DNA from: Trichopria drosophilae
Taxonomy: Eukaryota > Arthropoda > Insecta > Hymenoptera > Diapriidae
Direction: 5' to 3'
Assembly: GCA_030407085.1 (NCBI GenBank)
Contig: CM059582.1
Coordinates: forward strand, 75,024,001-75,088,000
Length of the DNA: 64,000 nucleotides
The first letter of the stretch is position 1. Every line of letters begins with the position of its first letter. The translations under genes and the position numbers were made by a program. Below are positions 43,913-53,351 of the stretch, piece after piece. The notes under the pieces are model-generated. The model ran no database searches. It was not told where the DNA came from and saw only the letters and a program-made list of their open reading frames with translations.

Positions 43913-44095
43913 TTATATTATATAGGAAATGGCTGTAGTATTATCTATTCTGAGTAAAATTTGACAATCATTTAATTTACTTGCAAACAATTTTAATCCA
44001 AATATTGCAGCTTTTAATTCTAGTTCGTTAATATGTAATGATTGTTCTTCATTACTCCAATTTCCATTATTTTTTTCATTACAAAAAACGCTCAA
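43913..44095 (-). pseudogene. DIRS-like RNase H fragment
   Basis: Minus strand, 60 codons: SVFCNEKNNGNWSNEEQSLH, then INELELKAAIFGLKLFA and ILLRIDNTTAISYI. The pattern HIN.LEL.A...GLK.FA followed by LLRIDNTTA..YI is the RNase H of DIRS-type (tyrosine recombinase) retrotransposons as I know them, unlike gypsy or BEL RNase H. No RT or recombinase is found nearby, so this is an isolated scrap. It starts just outside the Foldback-like element. Confidence 0.68.
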
Positions 44096-44147
44096 ACCTT
44101 TTAACCCTTTGAAGTATGCATTTTTCTTTACACTGAAAAGAGCTGAA

Positions 44148-44491
44148 ATTTGTTACTCGGGAGTTTTCGGGGTCGCTGATTAGTGATCTGGCCGCAGATC
44201 TTCAAAATTCAAAATATCGGATCTAATATGGCCAAGCCAAATGCAAAAATTTACTTGATCTAGGTGAAATTGGGTACTCGGGAGTTTCCGGGATGGCTGG
44301 TTACGAATCTGGCTGCAGATTTTCAAAATTCAAAACGACGGATCCAATATGGGCGACTGAAATCGAGATTGAATCTAACTTGTTTTTATATTTCGGTCGG
44401 CCATTTTGGATCCACCATTTTGAATTTTTAACATCTGAGGCCTGATTCGTAATTAGTGATCCCGAAAACCCCCTAGTACCTAATTTCAACT
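44148..44491. repeat. ~88-bp repeat, two direct copies and one inverted copy
   Basis: 44148-44234 and 44269-44355 both carry ggtactcgggagttttcggg-like and ttcaaaattcaaaa words. 44404-44491 is the same in reverse (cccgaaaaccccctagtacc). No coding sequence. Confidence 0.7.
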
Positions 44492-44585
44492 GGAGGAAGT
44501 AATTTGTTCAATTCCGTCGGCCATATGACATCGAAAATAAGTGCTTATTACAAAAAATACGACTTTATTCCTCTCAGGAACCAAT

Positions 44586-44793
44586 TTAATGCCAATGACC
44601 CGCTGTCGATATTGTTCGCGCCACTACCGCCCCTTTACCATACTTCTCTGAATGAAAATTCAAATTTTGGCAGTGGATCTATAAAGTACGATTCCTTCTG
44701 CGAATTTAAAAAAAAAATCGTAGCAATCGGTTCAGAATTGATGTGTCAGCGATTTTTGTTATTCAAACTGTCCACAATCCCCTCTGTGCGACG
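44586..44793 (+). repeat. 208-bp block, copy 2
   Basis: Matches 39608-39815 with a few substitutions. Both copies are outside the Foldback-like element and in the same orientation. Confidence 0.85.
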
Positions 44794-44924
44794 GCTGGGT
44801 ATTGGAGTGAATACTCTATGAAACAAAACAAAAAAAATTAAGGTCTAGACGCAAGGGGAATGAAAATTTGAAAAAGCACACAACATAAAAAAAATTATAA
44901 AAATAAAGTTGGTCTTAGTGATCT

Positions 44925-45912
44925 TTAGTGTTTATTGGGGCAGCACATATTATTTACCAATCCAAAAAAATAAAAAGAAAGAGAAAATGGGGGAAAGTGG
45001 AGCAGATCTCTTCTATACTTTTGCCGAAGCCTCTCAGAATTGTTCCTTGGACCATCCTTTCCGACGGAGGCATTGATGTGAGGGGTGACCCCGGCGACTG
45101 CAGTTCCAGCAACGCCGTTCTGCAGGGGACGCCCTCTGGAGGCTCCGATCGCCCCGTCCGTTCTCAGGATGGGAAGGTGCCGTGATGTCGGTAGTTCGAG
45201 GGCTGAGGATGGTGCTGTGTGGCTGACGGTGAGAGCGGAAGGAGGGTTAGTGTGGAGGGACATTAGGGACGGGAGTCGCATACGTACGAGGAATTCTGGA
45301 GTGAAGGAGATGTATAGAAAGGAAGGGATAGGAGTGGGTTTAGGAAGGGGGATAGGTTGAGGGGGAGATGTTTTCGGAATTCCCTGGGAACAGCGGGTTT
45401 TATGTGGTTCCAATGTCGGGGGCCGGCGGAGTACCAGTCGCGGAGAATACGGCGCTTCCTCCAAGGGGTAGGCGGTGGTGATCGCGTTTGTCCGGTATTC
45501 TCTAAGTCGCCGTATCCAGATGGTCCATCTGGATGCGGCGAACCTCGACCGCGGGTAGGCGCAGCAGGGGTCGCGTAGGCGAGATTGTCCGAAGGACTTT
45601 CTCGGCCTTCCTTAAGGACATCGGCCAAAGGCCTGAGAGGCACGGGGGAACCGGTCGATCCTCGGTCGGCCGCGCACAATCGGCCGGCGGTGGGGTCGAG
45701 GGGGGATCTGTCGGAGAGGCGGTTAGGGACGGAAACGTCTCCCGACACTCTAGCAACGGGATTTTAATCGAGGGGGGGGGGGTCACTATAGAGAGCGAAC
45801 TGGAAGTCCGCTCCCGGGCACTCCATGCCAGGAAAATGGAGGGAACATTCCACCGATCTCCATGCAAAACTATATACAACCTCTTCGCTTGATGAGCGGT
45901 GCTGGAATTCAC
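44925..45912 (-). pseudogene. GC-rich gypsy debris downstream of integrase (element 2)
   Basis: Minus strand, follows the integrase fragment at 46113-46466. Frames 45912-45502, 45748-45263 and 45464-44925 are open but overlap; none has a full known domain. NSSTAHQAKRL at the start resembles the end of the gypsy integrase core. RDWYSAGPRHWNHIKPAVPR suggests the C-terminal reading of an insect gypsy polyprotein, but I cannot name it. GC content is far above the surroundings. Pro/Ser-rich composition in several frames warns that part may be untranslated sequence or an LTR. Confidence 0.4.
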
Positions 45913-46112
45913 GGTACAACAATTTCCGAGAGTTTTCGCGGATGTCCCGACGCCTTATTACCTCCGGCGTCGCTTTTGGCTCACTCGACCAATATTTGTA
46001 TTTGAGTGTACGATTTACGCGCTCGACTGGGTTCGCTTGTGTGGTAAGGGGGGATGAGGTTTTGTCAGATACCTAGCTGTTTTAGTTGCGAAGCGATGTA
46101 CGAATTGACGTA

Positions 46113-46480
46113 CTATTTGGCATTGTCGGTCAGAAAGTACTTCGGGCACCTCCAATGGTTTATGACCAAGTTCTCGAACGCCGTCAGTATCGCTGGCCTG
46201 GTGGCTGACCGAAGGGGTTTTACTTCGATGTACTTCGTTAACATATCCTGAAATACGACAATGAAGTGATTCTGCATCTTACTCGCGGAAAAGGGCCCCT
46301 GATATCCAAACTGACCGTGACCCAGGGTCCTTCGGACGTTTGTTCTCTCATAATGCCGGCAGGGCCCTGCTGGGATACTTTTTTTCGTTGACAGTCGGGA
46401 CAACGGGCGATGTATTAGGTGACGTCTTGAAATATGCCCGGCTAATAGAAATCTTAGATAAGACAATGATACGTCTTATT
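46113..46480 (-). pseudogene. Gypsy element 2 integrase core
   Basis: Minus strand: GPFSASKMQNHFIVVFQDML, then TKYIEVKPLRSATRPAILTA and CPKYFLTDNAK. This is the Ty3/gypsy integrase core with the second catalytic Asp (LTDN); the first Asp precedes the GPF motif in a damaged stretch. Zinc-finger remains (RPLSRLSTKKS) are frame-shifted. The catalytic Glu part is in the poorly readable region left of 46100, where VERVNRTLK-like words can be made out in another frame. A decayed fragment. Confidence 0.7.
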
Positions 46481-46497
46481 CACTCTTAAATGACCGA

Positions 46498-47170
46498 CTT
46501 GTGGGCATTTATGAGCGTCACTGACCGCACGAAAACGCGGTTCGGTTATTTCACGAGGAATTCCCTGACATTCGCCATTTTCTGAAGATACCATGTATCT
46601 TCGGAACTTTCGATTGCAAAGAGAGCTTCGTCGCAACTGTCGTATATACGGCAGAGAGCATCGGGGACTACGTTGAAGGCGCTCTTACGGCGTTGGATGG
46701 TCATGGCATAGGTCTGCATCGGGGTCGACCATCCAACGCCGTGAGAGCGCCTTCAACGTAGTCCCGGATGCTCTCTCCCGTATATACGACAGTTGCGACG
46801 AAGCTCTCTTTGCAACGCTCTTACGGCGTTGGATGGTCATGGCATACGTCTGCATCGGGGTCGACCATCCAACGCCGTGAGAGCTCCTTCAACGTAGTCC
46901 CCGATGCTCTCTTCCATATATACGACAGTTGCGACGAAACTTTCTGTGCAATCGAAAGTTCCGAAGATACATGGTATCTTTAGAAAACGGCGAATGTCAG
47001 GGAATTCCCCATGAAATACCCCGATTGGCGGATAGAAGAAGACCGCCTATATTATCACAGGCCTCACCTCGTGATCGAATCTGCCCACCGGGATCTTGAC
47101 GCTTGGAAACTCGTCCTCCCTCCGAACCCCGTTTTCGTGCGGTCAGTGACGCTCATAAATGCCCACAAGA
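46498..47170. repeat. Inverted duplication of a gypsy RNase H/integrase junction
   Basis: Left arm 46498-46728 and right arm 46729-47170 are inverted copies. The plus-strand right arm reads VVPDALFHIYDSCDE (RNase H end) and YPDWRIEEDRLYYHRP (integrase start); the minus-strand left arm reads the same region with about 120 bp missing. In the right arm, a segment including tcttacggcgttggatggtc is duplicated (46679-46752 and 46814-46884). Each such segment contains its own hairpin, ggcgttggatggtc...gaccatccaacgcc. Confidence 0.8.
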
Positions 47171-47338
47171 CAGAAAATAAACTTGAGTGTGATCGAGGGT
47201 CATTATGTAACGAACTCGACTCAGACTAGCTAGAATCCTATACATGGAGGGGAGGGGGTACGCGTCTTTACGAGTGATTTTATTCTCGTCACGGAAGTCA
47301 ACGCAAAGACGGAAAGTATCGTTCAAACTTCCGGACAA
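47153..47338 (-). pseudogene. Gypsy element 2 reverse transcriptase fragment
   Basis: Minus strand: FRLCVDFRDENKITRKDAYP, LPSMYRIL, then ARYIMTLDHTQVYF-like (VRYIMTLDHTQVYF). This is the segment around the first catalytic Asp of gypsy RT. It stops at 47153, directly where the inverted duplication begins, so the rest of RT is missing. Confidence 0.75.
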
Positions 47339-47713
47339 TCACGGGGTTTGAAACGGATGTGTGAAAAATATTCAAATTCGTAATTTTCCTTAAGTGTTTG
47401 TGCCAATTTATCGGCTGTTCTCAGTCTTTTGTTTAACTTTGTAAAATACAATATTTTTGATTCCATGACTGGTCAATGAAAAAAAAGACATTTTGCCGAA
47501 AAATATTGAAATTCATAATTTAAAACTAGTTTTTCCTAATTTATCGTGCATATAAATTTTTTAGTAAATATTGTTAATGTGTCTCGTTAAAAGATAAAAT
47601 ATTATTTAGTTATTTCACTATACTATTACTTTTATGCAATATACAAAAAAATCGCAAGGGACATTTTTTATACAGAATTGTACAGTCATCCCAGCCTGTG
47701 TTTGCAATCCCAA
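47339..47713. other. AT-rich spacer
   Basis: No feature seen before the CACACG repeat. Confidence 0.5.
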
Positions 47714-47807
47714 GCACACACGCACACGCACACGCACACGCACACGCACACGCACACGCACACGCACACGCACACGCACACGCACACGCACACGCACACG
47801 CAGACGC

Positions 47808-47842
<35 letters not shown>
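47714..47842 (+). repeat. (CACACG)n then (CA)n microsatellite upstream of LINE D
   Basis: About sixteen CACACG units followed by about fifteen CA units. LINE D starts directly after it. The open frames seen across this tract (poly His-Ala, Arg-Thr, His-Thr) are artefacts of the repeat. Confidence 0.95.
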
Positions 47843-47845
<3 letters not shown>

Positions 47846-47865
47846 CAAAGAGAGCTTCGCCGATA

Positions 47866-48667
47866 ACAACGCCGGCGAAGAAAAAGGTGAGAAAGGGGGA
47901 AGAGGATGAAGACCTTTCCTCCTCACCAGTGCAAAATCACCAGCAGCAAGCCCGAACGCACGACAAGGGCTGGGCAACGGTGATGAAAAGGGGGAGGGAA
48001 GATGGGAAAAAAGCGACAAAACAGAATGTCGGCGTGCGACCCAATCAAGAACATAAAACTGGGCCGAGACAACATCGTCCTGATGCTATCAAGATCAAAG
48101 CGACAGGAGTAGTCTCGTACGTCGACATCCTACGAAAGGTGAAAACTGCACCCGGACTCAAGAAATTGGCCGAAAGGGTAACGAGGATCCGCCGCACGAA
48201 GGCAGGTCGCGTCTCTCCTAAACGGGTCAGCTCTCATCCAGATGCTGACCCAAATAGAAGGTGTAAAGATCTCGGACCTGGACGAGGCCACAACCACGAA
48301 CGAGGTGGCACTCGCCCTCGCCTCGGCCACCGGTTTGGATAGTGTGACCCCAGAGTCCATGACACTCAGGAGCGCGTACTGCGGCACGCACACGTCCATG
48401 GTCAGTCTCCCCGCCACAGTAGCAGAGAAGCTACTGGAGACGGGACGGCTGAGAGTTGGTTGGGTGAACTGCCGAGTACGGCTCCTGGAAATACCTCTTC
48501 GGTGCTACAGATGCCATGAGATCAGGCATATGGCAACGAACTGCAAGAGCTCAGTCGACCGGTCAGCTCAGTGTTTCCGATGTGGTAAAGAGGGCCACAA
48601 AATAGGGGACTGTGCGGCTAAACATCCGACTGCACAAGAGCACGATGTATCAAACAACAATGGCTAA
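47866..48667 (+). pseudogene. LINE D ORF1 (R1-type Gag-like, two CCHC knuckles)
   Basis: Two frames. To about 48230: basic and Gln-rich, then RPDAIKIKATGVVSYVDIL and KKLAERVTRIRRTKAG, matching LINE E RPDAIKIKAADGASYIDIL. A frameshift and small deletion near 48215 lead to 48242-48667: ISDLDEATTTNEVALALA, GRLRVGWVNCRVRLL, then CYRCHEIRHMATNC and CFRCGKEGHKIGDC. These knuckles bind the RNA in R1-clade ORF1 proteins. The start is lost by the 5' truncation. Confidence 0.82.
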
Positions 48668-51593
48668 GGTGCTCCAGCTTAACCTCAACCACTGTGCTGT
48701 GGCCCAGAATCTGCTGTTCCAGCTAGTTAGAGAGGAAAAGGCCGATATTGCCATCATTAGTGAGCAGTACAGGGGCCTAGAGGATTCAAAGTGGGTAAGG
48801 GACACTACCAGCAAGGCGGCCATCTGGGTCTGTGGAAATTTTCACATATCCAACATGATGGTCACCCCCTTACCGAAATTCACATGGGTAGAGGTGGCTG
48901 GTATAAGATTATACAGCTGCTACCTTCCACCAAGCGACACCTACGAGGAACTCCTAGGGTCCCTGGACGACATTGTTGAAAGTGCTAATACCTCCCGACT
49001 ACCAGTAGTAATCGGGGGAGATTTTAACGCTTGGTCAATAGAGTGGGGCAGAGCGAAGACTAACCAACGCGGCCGCGCCCTACTCGAGGCCTTTGCCATG
49101 CTGGAGCTCGAGATCGCTAACGTCAAAGGCGATAAGGCATCCGTGGTTGATATTACCTTCATCGACCCTAAATTGATGAGGGAGGGTCACGAATGGAAAG
49201 TTTGCGACTGATATACGGGCAGCGACCGTCATGCTGTAGTGTTTCAACTCCAGCGAACCAAAAGACCAGCGCGGAACAGCAGAGAAGGGGAAAAATGAGA
49301 TGGGCACCTTCTACATTAGATCCTGAGATGTTTATCTGCTCACTCGAGAATACAGTGTTCGAGGGAACATCTGAAGAAAGGGCTCAAAGCCTCTCCCAGG
49401 CCATATCATCGGCTTGCGATGCCTCAATGGCCGCAAAATCAAATCCTCGCGGCAGACCGCCAGTATACTGGTGGAACGAGGACATCGCAGCTATCCGGCG
49501 AGAGTGTCTTAGAGCCAGGAGCCTGCACCAGAGAGCTCTTCATAAACCGCAGTACCAACAACTAACGGCGGCCTACGAAGAAAAGAGGAAGAAGCTTAAA
49601 GCTGCCATCAAGATCGCGAAAAAAAAGTGCTGGCAGGAATTCTGCGAGGAGGTAGACTGGGACCCTTGGGGCCGTCCGTATAAAACGGTCATGAGGAAGA
49701 TCAAGCCCGAGGGAATGAATGCTCCATCTTGCCCACACTTCCTCCACAGAGTAATCCACCATCTGTTCCCAGAACATCAGGAACGACCCACCGGCACTGG
49801 TCTGCGGGCAGAACCGGGTGCAGTCGAGCCACCAGCCGTCACTGAAACCGAATTGATGATGGCTGCTAAGAGAATATCTGCTCGCAAAGCTCCGGGAATA
49901 GATGGAATCCCGGGTCTGGCGGTTAAGACCGTAGCGCTTGATGTTCCAGGTATCTTCCTGGAAACATTTACCGCATGTCAGAAAGATGGATGCTTCCCGG
50001 TGCAATGGAAGCAACAGAGGTTGGTACTGCTGTACAAGGGTTCTAAACCCTTGAACGAACTATCTGCACACCGACCACTTTGTACGCTGGACATTCTAGG
50101 GAAGCTGTACGAGCGGATAATATGTGCCAGGCTCAAAGCAGCCATCGATAAAGTTGGAAGTCTTTCCGACGATCAGTTCGGCTTCAGGAAGGGTCGCTCA
50201 ACCATTGATGCAGTCGACCGGGTGAAGACGTTGGCCGCTAACGCCATCAGTGGCAGTCGGAATACCAGTCAAATGTGTGCCATCATCACGCTTGATATCA
50301 AGAACGCCTTTAACTCGGTCCGATGGGATTGCATCATGCTAGCCTTAGAAGAACTCAAGGTACCAATTTACCTTAGAAGGGTTATCTCTAGCTACCTGTC
50401 AGCCCGGACCCTGTTTTATTACACCGATGACGGCAGGCGCTCCCACAACATCACAGGAGGCGTGCCGCAGGGTTCGGTCCTAGGTCCCTTGCTCTGGAAC
50501 GTCATGTATGACGGATTGCTCAAACAAGCACTTCCAGAAGGGGTGACTATGGTAGCCTTTGCCGACGACGTTGCACTTATCGTCGTCACTAAAACCATAG
50601 AGGAGGTCCAATACCTCGGAGATGACGCTATTGAGGTGGTAGCTAGCTGGTTGAAAAACCACGGACTCTGCCTGGCGGCTGAGAAAACAGAGGCGGTGCT
50701 CATCTCTCGTACTAAGAAGAGAAGGTACGCTACCTTCACGGTCGAGGATAAGGGGATCGAAACGAAGGACACCATTAAATACCTTGGTGTTATGCTCGAC
50801 GCGCGATTGTCGTTCAAAGACCATCTGGAGTATGCAGGCACAAAAGCGCTAAAAGTGGCTCGCGTGCTGGGGTATATTATGCCCAATATAGGGGGGCCAA
50901 AACGATACCGTCGATCCCTCCTTGCTTCAGTGGTAAGCTCTGTAATACTTTACGGAGACCCCGTCTGGGCGAACGCCATTGCAAGCAAGAAAAGCTATGG
51001 AGCAACTTGCCGACGGGCCTGCAGGACAGTAGCGCTAAGAGTGGCCCGAGCGTATCGTACCGTGTCCGACATTGCCCTCTCAGTGATCTCAGGGTTCTCT
51101 CCCATAGATCTAATGGCAGCTGAGAGGGCTGAAAAGTACCGTGAAGTTAGGAGTATAGGCCAATAATTGGCAAATGTCTCGGGAGGCCAAGGCAAATGGT
51201 CCGAAAGACTACTTGCCGAGTGGCAGCAGCTGCTGGGACTCAGCAGCCAAAGGGCGCTGGACCCACCGTCTCATCCCGAATGTGGCGAAGTGCACATGCA
51301 GAGACCACGGATTCGTCACATTCCATCTGACCCAGGTACTTACTGGGCACGGCTGTTTCCGCAGCTATCTCCATCGAATCCACGTCTACGAAAACGCGGA
51401 CTGCCCGGTGTGCCCTGGCGTGGACGAGGACGTGGAACACGCCATCTTCCACTGTCCACGGTTCGCAGAGGAGCGGAAGTTGCTGCAGAAATTTGGAGAA
51501 GACCCAATAACACCCGAGCGATTGGGTAGGGTCCTGCTCCTCTCACAGGAAGGATGGGAGTCCAACTCGCCACGTCCATCGTGGAGCAGCTGA
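48660..51593 (+). pseudogene. LINE D ORF2: endonuclease, RT, Cys/His tail
   Basis: ATG at 48660 (MAKVLQLNLNHC), overlapping the ORF1 end. Endonuclease: LNLNHC, IISEQYRG (Glu), VVIGGDFNAWS (Asp), but GSDRHAV where SDH is expected. TGA at 49209 and a shift near 49290 follow. Then 49193-51166 is uninterrupted for over 600 codons: ISARKAPGIDGIPG, RPLCTLDILGKLYER, FGFRKGRSTIDAV, ITLDIKNAFNSV, GVPQGSVLGPLLWN and AFADDVALIV, the catalytic box. A further shift near 51170 leads to the tail CPVCPGVDEDVEHAIFHC (51174-51593). RT looks catalytically complete; the nuclease does not. Confidence 0.87.
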
Positions 51594-51847
51594 GTGCTAT
51601 CCGCTAAAATGAGGAGGGACGGATAGAAATACCATCACCTATCCGTCATGCGCCATGATATCGGCGAAGAGCCTCTCGGGGCTTAGGCTGCCTTCCTCGA
51701 AGTAATGCCTTAAGGCGGTTCCCGGGAAAGGACAAAACAGCCTTATGCGGCGGTGGTTTTAGCGGATGAGAGCTCCGCACTTCTGCTGGCACTGGCCGGC
51801 AGAGAAGGCTGGTAGAGCTTTCCATCGTCGCGTCGGAAAAAAAAAAA

Positions 51848-51889
51848 CGCACACACACACAGACGCACGCACGCATGCACGCATGCACG
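51848..51889 (+). repeat. AC/ACGC/GCATGCAC tract between LINE D and LINE E
   Basis: cgcacacacacacagacgca and related units. It marks both the 3' end of D and the 5' end of E. Confidence 0.9.
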
Positions 51890-52189
51890 TACTCGCCGGA
51901 GTCTTGCTGGTTCCTTCTATCGGGCGCGTCCCCAGGTGGCGGATCGGGGAATGCTGGTAAAAGGTATCGGAGAAATAAAATACCCGACGCGGACCAAAGA
52001 ACTAGCTAGGGGAAGGAACCCCGAACAAGAAACCAAGCGGGCTCTCCGGCGTCGTTATCAGGCAACCGCAGTGTTGTTGGGGTTGGTCACTCAACCCCAA
52101 CAGCATTAAATGCTACAAGTGACAGTCTGTCAGGAAAGGCGCACGAGACTGTAAGTTTCGAGCGCCTGGAAGAGAAACTTCAGCTCCTT

Positions 52190-53336
52190 GTGGAATTTAT
52201 CCAGGAAAAGAAAAATCTCCACAAGGGGCTCAAGAATATGGCCAAAGGCACACTGCATGCCTTTAGCCATTACGCCAAGTACGAGAAAGTTCGGGGGCTT
52301 CGCAGGCGTCTGTCACCTGCCAGGACGGAGCGAGCCAAACGTCGCCCCTATTCCGTAAGCCCCACTAACGTCCGGAGCGTAAAGGACCCTCGCCGCTGAA
52401 GCTGCCAGCGACAAAACGGGTGAAGAAAGAAGAGGATAAAGAGGGACGCCCCCGACTGCAGAACAACGGCGGCAACCCCAGTCGGAAGACCAGGACTGGG
52501 TTACGGTGGTCAGAAATGGCCTTAAGATGAAGGCGAAGCAGCAGCCGCAACAACAACCGCAACAGCATCAGCAGCAACAACAACCGCAGCAGCAACAACA
52601 GCAACAACGACGGCAGCAGCAGCAGCAGCAGCAACAACATCAGCAGCAGCAGGGAACGGATGTCGGCAAGCGACACAGGGGGGAGCCAGAATCAAAAGCC
52701 GGCCTCCGACCCTTCCGCCCCGATGCCATCAAGATCAAGGCAGCGGACGGTGCGTCATATATCGACATCCTGAAGACCATGAAAGCTGCGCCAGAACTGC
52801 AAAAGTTAGGAAAAAGGGTGACCGCCATCAGGCGGACGAAAGCAGGCGAACTGCTCATAGAGCTTGCAATGCCTGGCGTGTGCACCCAAGAGCTACAAGC
52901 AGCGGCCACGTCCATCCTAAAAGGGACAGCTGTCGTACAGGCACTGTCCCATAAGGAAGCCGTCACCATCAAGGACATGGACGAGGCCACAACTCGGGAG
53001 GAGGTGGCACAGGCCATCATTGAGATGACTTCACCGGAAGCAGTAACCACTGAGAATATCATGCTCAGGGGAGCATATAGCGGAACCCAGGCGGCCAATA
53101 TCTTGCTTCCCCGTCCCACACACTGCTGCAAAAGGGGAAGCTTCAAATTGGCTGGGTTAATTGCCGGGTTAGACTGCGCGAGGGACCCCCACGCTGTTAC
53201 AGGTGCCACGATAGCGGACATCTGGCAAGGGGTTATAACAGCGCGGTCGATCGCTCGGCGCAGTGCTTCCGGTGTGGCTAGGAGGGCCACAAGATTGAGG
53301 ACTGCGTAGCCGAACATCGTGCAACGCAGTAGGTTG
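52190..53336 (+). pseudogene. LINE E ORF1 (R1-type) with polyglutamine
   Basis: 52190-52399 encodes a helical N-terminus (LVEFIQEKKNLHKGLKNMAK). After a shift, 52443-53309 holds a Gln tract (52538-52652), RPDAIKIKAADGASYIDIL, LPKL-like KLGKRVTAIRRTKAGELLIEL and ITIKDMDEATT-like words. Knuckle remains CYRCHDSGH and CFRCG follow in another frame after a shift near 53150, with a stop within the second. LINE D has only a short Gln stretch at the same place, so the polyQ expanded in this copy or its lineage. Confidence 0.8.
52538..52652 (+). repeat. CAG/CAA tract coding for polyglutamine
   Basis: About 115 bp of CAG and CAA codons broken by CCG (Pro), CAT (His) and CGA/CGG (Arg). In frame with ORF1 of LINE E. 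Confidence 0.92.
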
Positions 53337-53351
53337 GAGCACAGATCAACA

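Larger units (their letters stand above)
47843..51847 (+). mobile_element. LINE D, R1-clade, next to (AC)n, 5'-truncated
   Basis: ORF1 with two CCHC knuckles, ORF2 with endonuclease, RT and Cys/His tail, and a 3' UTR ending tcgcgtcgg plus eleven A. It begins after (CA)n and is followed by an AC/ACGC tract. Compared with LINE E it lacks about the first 500 bp. High GC, unlike the flanks. R1-clade membership is inferred from the knuckled ORF1, ORF2 sequence and target. Confidence 0.85.

Noticed and set aside
47678..48019. Long open frames through the CACACG repeat on both strands
   Set aside because: Open in all frames only because the repeat has no stop codons.
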